This document shows, one piece after another, positions 34,901 to 43,900 of a stretch of 64,000 bases of DNA. The notes below the pieces were generated by a model, which did not search any database, had not been told where the DNA came from, and was given only the letters and a program-made list of their open reading frames with translations. Position numbers and translations under genes: made by a program. Source of the stretch: Sphaerolaimus hirsutus (Eukaryota; Nematoda; Chromadorea; Monhysterida; Sphaerolaimidae); the NCBI GenBank assembly GCA_964036195.1, contig OZ038453.1, forward strand, positions 4,913,469-4,977,468, in the 5' to 3' direction. Every line of letters begins with the position of its first letter. Positions within the stretch are counted from its first letter, which is position 1.

Positions 34901-37900
34901 CAGTGCGCAACAATTTTGACAGTGTTGAAAATCGTCGAATATCTATTTCGAACGGATTTGACGGGATGTGACGTTGCCGACTTTCGACAAACGGATTTTG
35001 AGGAGTGACATTTTGTGACAAATTGGGGTCCAAATTAACAGGCACTTGTTGTGCAAGAGCATTAGCCGGCTGTGAAGCAGGCTGTGAAGTTACTGCACCA
35101 GCATATAAAGGTTGACTTATGTGAGTGTTGCCTTTCGCGAGTTCTTCAGTGACAGGTTGAGCTTGATATTGCGAAATGTCAACAATGTCTGCTGTGAAGG
35201 GTTCAGCGAAAAATGATGGTCCAGTGAACCACATTGTTTCGATCATTAGTTGAGCAAAAGTACATCCACGCGACGCAATGTCAGCCGGATTGTCTTTTGT
35301 AGCAACTTTGCAGATTTGAATGCAATGCTTTGACATAAATGAATGGATTTTTGTGACCCGATTATTGACAAATGTAGCCAGCAGCTTTGAAGTATATAGC
35401 CAGCCGATGACAACAGTACTATCGGTCCATAGGAAATTGCTGTGAATTTTCCATCCACCTAGCTCAACGAGTTCATGATGTAAATAATCGATGAGCTGTG
35501 CACCAATTGTGACACCGAGCAATTCCAAGCGTGTGATTGTGAGGGGTTGACCTTGTTTTGACGGAAGTGGGGCTAATTTTGTGCGAGCTGTGAGAAAACC
35601 ACTAAAATGTCGGAGATCCTCATAGCCGTATTCATCAGGTGAATGCGCTTGTTGACACAAATAGGCGCAAACGGCATATCCGTCTTTTGAGGCATCACAA
35701 AAAACATGCAATTCTAAAGGACGTGTTTTGTCTTTGACATCAATGCCAAAAGAGTGAAATGAGCGCGGGAATTTGATTTGACTAATGGACGAAAGATGTC
35801 GTTTCAAATCGTCCAGTAAGTCATCCGCCTCTGGGTCTTCGATGAGTTCGTCCCAGGCTGTGATATTGCACCTTTGAATAATTTGTGACACGCGAAATTT
35901 CAACTGAAATAACGCGGGCGCTGTGATGCCAATAGGGTCATATGTTGAAGCCAGCAATTTGTTCAGATTGCGGCGCATAGCTGTGACAATGAGCGTGAAA
36001 TCTTTCTTTGGAGCTGGTATCGCGATGGTGTCTTCAATGAGATTGTAAACAAGACCCATAACTTTGATATATTGTGACTGTTTCGGGTTGAGATCATCAG
36101 GTTTGATTTTCTCAGAAACAGCACGCGAATTTGTCATCCATTCGCGCATGTTGAAATTTGCTCTTGCAAAAACAGCTTTAATTAAACGATAGAGCTGGAT
36201 TGCATATTTTTCATCATCTACGCTAATAACTAAATTATCAACGTAAATGCTGTTGAGCAACAACTCCAATTTCGCTCGCTCGTGTGAATCAGCGGGATGC
36301 ATGGAAGCTAGTTCTGCTTCCAGGTGATATTTGATAACAGTCAACAAAATGGATGGACTGCATGTGAGACCAAATAGCACTCTTGTGAATTGCATCATTT
36401 GAATGTTGTCTTCGTGAGTCGGAATGGTGTCATCACGCAGCCAATAAAATTTTGTGAAAGCGCGTGATTTTGGGTGAAGAGCAATTTGTAAAAATGCTTT
36501 CTCAATATCTGCTAATAACACCACTTTTCCGGCTCTGAAACGAAGCATTAATCCAAGCGCCAGTGGTGTGAGAACTGGGCCTCGAAATAAGCAATTGTTG
36601 AGACTTGGCTTGCCTGCAGAACCATCATACACTATTCAACATGTTGTCGATCTGCCAGGTGTGATGACAGGTTGATGTGGTAAGATGTGTTCTTGCAAAC
36701 CGTCTTGTGAACCATAGACAGGTTCTATGACGCCCTTGTGAAGTTGATCAGAGATGACTTTCGCGTATGTTGCGAATAAATCAGGATCTTTTCGAAACCG
36801 TTTCAACAATGACAGAAAGCGGCGAAATGCTTCTGCATTGTTTGTTGGCAATTTGTGAATTGTTGATTTGAATGGCCAGTCTACGCTATAGCGCCCAGTT
36901 TCTGGATCGAGTGTAATTGATTCCAGAATTAACTGTTCTGCTATATCGTCATCGTGTGACAATGGATCGTCTGTGATACCTATTGACTCGAGACTATGAA
37001 ATTGACATAATGTCTCTTGACCAACAGCAACAGCTGATGATGCATGTGAACAGCATGAAACCATGAATTGATGTGGCATTATGTCAGGTGTTGTGACAAA
37101 TGACTGTGATGACGCATTTCCGCCAAGCATCAATCCAAGTATTGATTCGACTACTATCAATCCGGATGGGAGTTCGATTTCTGTTGGTCGAATATCAAAC
37201 TTCCAATAATAGTCTTGACCTATGACTACATCTGGTTGACATAGTTTGTGACAAAACTCATCAGTCATTTATGTCAATTCAAGCGGTTCTGCGAATTGCT
37301 CTTGTGCATGTTTACCGTACACAACATAAATGACTGTTTTGTCTTCTTGTGACAAAGGAGGTGGGCATGCATATGTTGCCAAATTATCGACCGCACGCAA
37401 TGTGAGCGGGATTTGTAACATATTGCCCTGATTGTCGACGTGTTTGTAAATAGGCATAATGGCCTCGATCAAAAACGTATTGACTGTGACTGGCGTTTTT
37501 GTCGCAAACACGTTCATTTGAAGAACAACATCTCCTTTGTTTTCAAAGTTATACTCATTTGCCACGGATGCTTTGATGTATGAATATTCGCATCCAGTGT
37601 CAAAGAATATTAACAAAGGGTCTGTGACTCGATTTAATTCAGCGTCTTTATTAATTAATGAAGCCTGGGCCACTTGCAAACGAACAATAGGTGCAAAATC
37701 GAACTCACACTCTTGTTCGGCCTGCTGCCTGGTAGCGGCGTTGGGGTTACCATAACCCGCCTGAGCGCTCAGCACCTCCACCATGGGCCTGTGACTGGGT
37801 TGAAGTGGCACCGACGATGACATTTGGTTCGGGTTGAGGTCTGGGTAGACCTCGTACCGCTTCTGCTGGAAGCCGCGGATCTTGGCCTCGACGGTTTCCA

Positions 37901-40900
37901 TGTCCATGCCGTCCTTGATGAGGCCGGCGCGGAGCGTCGTCCACAGCTCGTTTTTGCTGTGATACTTGCGCGCTTCCTCTTGAGCTCTCGCCTGGAGCTC
38001 ATTGGCAGGTTTTGGCCATTCTCCCATGTCCAGCGGGCCGTCCATGTCCATTTGGTACAGCGTTCGCTGTCCCCACCGAAAATCCGCTGTCCCGCTCATC
38101 GGTTCCGTGTGTGAAGGCGGATACGATGGTGGCGCTTGTGACGAAGCCGCGCCCGTTGTGATTACCTGAGCATTGACAAAATTAGCGCTCGTTGCTGTGA
38201 CAAAGGCTTTATTTTGTGAATTGTTTACCTGACGCCGTGCGGGTGCCGGTCTGTTAGGACAGAACGCCCCGTGATGCTGATTGATCTGGCGACAGTAGTA
38301 GCAACTCAATCGTTGAGTGCACTGCGCTGTTTGATGACCTCTGCGTGTGCACCGTGTGCACACTTCGCCCAAAGCTTGCAGCCGATCGATGCGCTCTTTC
38401 GGTGTGACGTATTGAGGGCAATCGACGGTGTAGTGCTCTTTGTTGCCACAGAACAAGCATTCAAACTTTGGCTTGCGATAATCAGCAGCAGGTTGTGAGA
38501 ACTGCTTTTGATTAGTCGCTCCGCTTGCGGGAGTTCTGGGAGGTTGAGTGGAATTTTTAAATTTTCCTTGTTGTTTACCAACGTTAGCATTTGTACCAGC
38601 AAAAGCAACCGTGTTGTGAATAGGTTTTTGTTTAGAAAAGGTATTTTGTGATTTATTTCCCTTTTTCTTTTGCTGTTGCCAACCACCTCCACTTTGTGGC
38701 TTTTTTGACGATGAATTTTGTGATTTCTGAACAACATTTGAAGTTTGTGAACTTTGTTGTTCAGTTTTCATCGCATCTAACCGAGCACGAGCAATGGTAG
38801 TTAATGCATCAACAAACCTGACGACTGTGAGTTCAGTGTCGTCGGTTGCCGCAGTGCGCATCAAATTCCGGTGTTCTTCTGTGACGGCAAGAACAATATT
38901 ATCGGGGAGGTAACCACGAATTATTCTTAAAACAGCACCAGAATCGACACTTTCGCCCCTTTCTTTAAGTTGATTGTGAGTTGACAAAAGGGTTCTTGTG
39001 AAATTTGTGAGTGAATCTCCTCTCGATGAAGGCTTTTCGAGTGAATACAATTTATCCCACAGGGTAGATTGTACCCTTTGCGTTTCACCAAAGTTTGATT
39101 TTAACATGGTGACTGCTGTGATGTAATCCCGACCATCACCTTTTAATCCGGCCAGCAGTTCTGCTGCTGGACCGGTGAGGCTGAGCTTGAGGTACGTATA
39201 TTTCATACCGTTTGACAAAGTAGCTCTGTTGTGAATTTGAGCTCAAAAAATTTCCCACCAAGCTGCCCATTCTAACGGATCGCCGTTATATTTAGCAAGC
39301 TCGATTTTAGGTAACTTTAACAAAGTTTCCGGTTGTGAAGGTTGAGAACTACTTCCCATTGTGACATTAAGTGTTGGTTGTGAAAAGGGTTGAGTAGTTA
39401 AATCAACAGTGGACTGACCTTTCAAGGAAAGTATCAACCTTTCCGCGGATTTGATTTGCATTTTAGCGAACGCCATCTTCGATTCCAGCTCATCCATGAG
39501 CATCGTTGCGTTGTTCGAGCCCGAGTAGAGCGCGCGTTCCAATTTCGCGTTCGCGCTCTGTGCTTCTGCGGCCGCACCATCTTTGTTTCTGTCCAAGCTT
39601 GTGATGTGATTTTGAACGATGGATGTGAATCGTTCCATAGCTATGGACAGATCTGAGCGTTTCATCTCGGCTTGGTAGACGTAGGCCTGAAGTAATTCCA
39701 ATACTTCCTCCGCCGCGCGCAAATTTGCTGCGGCGGGTTGTGACTCGTCCTTGACGATTTTAGGAATCGGTTTAGTTGTGAATCGCAATACGCCAGTGCG
39801 AACTCCAGTCAACGCTTGGCTATGCTGAGTCAACGGATGGGCTGTGTCGGCCTCATCTGCGTTGCTCGTAGGCATGGCCGAGGCAGCTGTTGCGCCTCGT
39901 AGAGCGCGTAAGCGTTCGTCCGCCATAGCAACTTTCGATCGATGGATTGCTTATTAGCAAAAGTGGTAGCTAGCTGTGAACGAAATAAATTAATAAAATA
40001 AATATTTCGTCACTTGTGAATTGTACTTAAAATCGTATGTAAATGCACACGTTACTAACGATTTTGCGTCCAAAACCGTATTACCGTAACCTTGGGTTGT
40101 GACAAACAATTTCCAATGAAATTTCGCGCGAGACGACTTAATTAGAGTGACCAATTAGTTAATTAGTCACCCTGCTCGCTGCGCCATGTAAAATAATATG
40201 GAACTAGTTGACTTGACTTGTGAACGAGCTCCTATTCCTAACCGAGGAAGAGGACGAATGTGAACTAATGAATTGTGACGTGAAGCGTCGTCTCTTAGTT
40301 GACGTTCCGTTATTTTATCAATGTGATTAGTTGAGTTGAGGTGAATTGACGTGAGTTAGTGTGAAGCAAATTTAGATTGTTTCCAAAAGGTTTTGACGAA
40401 CGTTTTTATTTAGACAATTAAAATACAAAGGAATAAAAGTAAATAAAATATACGTAAATAAAGGAATTAATTTACAACTAAATTAATTACTTAAATGAGA
40501 TGTAAATAAAGCTCAAATTACCGGAGAAATAAGGCAATTAAAGAAGGCACTTAATTACGACAAAAAGGCGATAATTAAGTGGCGCGGTTGTGAATAAAGC
40601 ACCTTAACTAGCGCGGGTGTGAATAAAGCACTACGGTGACTTTAAAGCACCAAGAGTTAAAACTTAGCACCGAAAAATAAGCGACTTAACAAAGGTGACA
40701 ACGGCGCTTATTTAGATCATAGGAAGAGATTTGTGTGAAGTTGACGAGGTTGCAAACACTGCCGATTTTGGCTGTGAGATCGGCTTTTAAGGGCCAGACC
40801 GATGGCGACTAGCTTGGCGCCAATCGGTCGGCTCTAATCTCCGATTTTTACCCAACATTTCCAATTGTGAAAGTTCAACCCTTGCCCGCTCGCTCTTCTG

Positions 40901-43900
40901 ATGAAAAGCGAGCTAAACTGGCAAGATAATGAAAATGTGAGACAAGCCAGACAACATTTGAAATGGCGCGCGGGCCCGGCCCCCCGCTTGGGGCGGGCCC
41001 GCCGCTTAACATAAACATGATGGCGTATTTGCGTGCCGCTTGTCAAGGAAATGTGGCGGAATGTGAGCAATGACTAAGATCTAAATATGTGAGCAACGTA
41101 AAGCGCACATTGTAAACATGATCGCTTGAGATATTAAATGATGAATGTGAAGATGTTAAAATTGGAATGTGAATTGAAATGGAATATTGATAAATTGAAT
41201 TAACTAAATATAAAAGCAAACCTAAGAACGTCAACTTAAATATTAAGAGTTTTACATTTTACGATAATGTTACACACCTTTCAACATCAAGTAAATACAT
41301 TTTCAGAAATAAATATAGAGGTTGTTTAGGAAATACCTGTGACACATCTGCACAACAAAACTGGAATTGCAAGTATATGTGGAGAAATTTTTGACAACCT
41401 AGGCACAACTTTTTTTGTTTAAGGGTGCTCCCAGAATTCAAAACCATGTGCTCAACACCATTTCCTAGACAAGCGGTGATATGTCAGTGTAGCAGGAGCA
41501 TAAAACGTGTGGGTGTTACCCCTAAAATTGCCCAGGTATGTAACTATCCCAGAGGCAAATTTTTTTTGGCTGCTATCTATCCCCATAAGCCTGAACACCA
41601 TCCACCTAAAAATGTTGCCCCAATTATTGCTCAAAATCACCAAATATTTCAGACTTTTCACCTTCAAAATCACTAGTTTATGTGCCTTATTACCTGCTTC
41701 CAGCTATTTTGGCTTTAGATATACCATTCCCACATTTTTAGCGAGTTTTCTCGCTTATCTATCCCTCCGGAGGAGTTTTTTGATTTCTATCCCGCCCCCA
41801 AAATCCAGAGTACCAGAATGTGGTAAAAATAAATACAACATCGAGCCAATGTAGTAAATATCAACCTTTTCTTTATCAATTCTGCACGTTTTTCACTGTC
41901 TGGTGTTGGCGCTTTTTTGGCGCTTTTTAAAACACCAGCGCCAAGCGCCAATGGCGCCAGGGCATCATAGCGCCAAGCGCCAAAAGCGCCATGGCGCTTT
42001 TTCATCGCACAGCGCCAAGCGCCAATGGCGCCACAGCATAATGGCGCCAATCGCCAAAAGCGCCATGGCGCTTTTTGCTTTGGCTCTAGCGCCAGGCGCC
42101 AGCGCCGTGGCGCTTTTCCATCACTAAATAGGATGATCAAAGATGGCTGGAATGGTCAAGGTGTAAATAGCGGCATGTGGCGTGATAATGCTGGTATTGG
42201 TGACCAGTGAGTTTACAGCATTGAATCTAGCTGCCTGAGGAGAAATCCACACACAACAAAAATAGGCAAAAAGTGTTCTGTTGTGAAGTGCCTTCACTAC
42301 ACAAATTTGAAGGCACTTCGAATGCTTCACGAAATTTCTCGTGAAGGCACTTCACTGATGTTCAGGCACTTCACGATTTAGTGAAAGCACTTCTTCACAA
42401 ACAGAAACTGCAGTAACATGTCAGCGTGAAAAACTATGACAGAATTAATCGTGCCTTGCGGTGGGCCAGGCTCATTACGCACAGAAACCCGTGACGCACA
42501 CGCGCCCTTTACGCACAGAATCAAAACCCGCCACGCACAGACGCCCGTTACGCACACAACTGGGCCCTGTCGGTCAAGTCGGCCATCTGAGTTCAGGATT
42601 TTCATGTGTGTTGAAGTAGTTGACACCTGAAATTTCATCAACTGTTATAGCTGTTTTCTACATATTTTACATTCGCATACGCCACAGTCAAATATGTAGA
42701 AAACAGATGTAACGGTTGGCAAAATTTTGGGTGTCAACTACTGCTATACATAGGGAATAGAATAGAAGAGAATGTGAAAAATCACATAAACTTTGTAGGC
42801 ACAGAAACTCGGCACACACATGGCATCAGCTATGTGCGGGCCGAGTTTCTGTGCGCACCGAGTTAACTTCTGTGCGTAACGGGCTTCTCTGCGTGCCGAG
42901 TTTCTGTGCGTACAGCTACAGGCTCCCTTGCGGTGCCTTTTTTCCCGGTGCTTTGAACATCAATAGTGGTGAAAACACTTCTTCACATCAACAGGTTGTC
43001 TTTAAGTGAACTCCAGAGAAATGTGGCGCTTCAGTAAAATTGCTTAAACAAAGCAGGGGCGCTTCAGTAAAGTTGCTTTTGAAATTTTAATGCCTATGTG
43101 GTTTTTACCATTTAATCATAACCAGTATTATTTTGCAGCCTCTAAATCCTCTCCATAACCGGTGCCAATCCCAGACCCTGTAAAAAGCCCTGTAAAATAT
43201 CAAATGTCATGCAAAGTGTCAAAAGTCATGGAAAATTACGTACATTTAACCAGTACGTTTGCCATTTTGCAGGGCATTTTACATGTCTTTTGACACTTAT
43301 GATTGGTGTTTGACATAACCCTGAAGTGCTGGTAAAGTGTGCAATGTACGTTGCTCTAACTGAAGTCATTTTGTTGAACAATCAATATACGCAAGTAAAT
43401 GGCAAATCAGGATTAAGCCAGTGCAAAGAAGGATCATAAAATACAGCTGCACTAGTTCACATAAGTACATAAACTCATTTTTGATTTAACCAACACAGTT
43501 TGGACACGTCGCCAGGTGCTAGTCCCAGACCCTGTAAAATGCTGTGTAAATTGTCAAATATTATGCATCGTGCCAAAAGACGTGTAAAATGCCACGCAAA
43601 ATGGCAAACCATTTTCCATGACATTTGACATTTTCCAGGGCATTTTCCAGGGTCTGGGACTGGCTCCAGGCGTGTATGTGTGCCAGTACAGGGGGCCAAT
43701 GCGTGCGGTTGGCAAGGCTAAAGGAGTCCTTGGGAGTGAAACAGGTCAAGAGGCTGCCTTTCAATTGGAGCTGCATGAGGCTGTGCGAAATCTAGGCGAT
43801 TGCACACTTTTGTGCTATGGCATCCGGCTGTGCCAATCATTCAGCTATTCTAAGCAGGTGTGTTGAAAATTCTGTCATTATGCACTTTTACCCCCCCCCC

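Larger units (their letters stand above)
29215..41276 (-). mobile_element. BEL/Pao LTR retrotransposon with envelope-like region, full length
   Basis: Two LTRs (29215-30298 and 40187-41276) of 1084 and 1090 bp differ at roughly 15 positions plus one 6-bp indel by eye. They start TGTAA and end TTACA in plus-strand reading and are flanked by a perfect 5-bp duplication. Internally, on the minus strand: leader, gag with zinc knuckles, aspartic protease (DTG), RT (YVDN), RNase H, integrase (HHCC and DDE), then a glycoprotein-like region with a transmembrane segment and a long basic tail. The order and the YVDN box are typical of BEL/Pao. The single long frame is interrupted by three in-frame stops, with no frameshift seen. 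It lies antisense in a large intron of the putative plus-strand gene. Confidence 0.95.

Noticed and set aside
37747..38114. Frames on both strands across the gag region of the BEL/Pao element
   Set aside because: Shadows of the gag frame; they lack its zinc knuckles and continuity.
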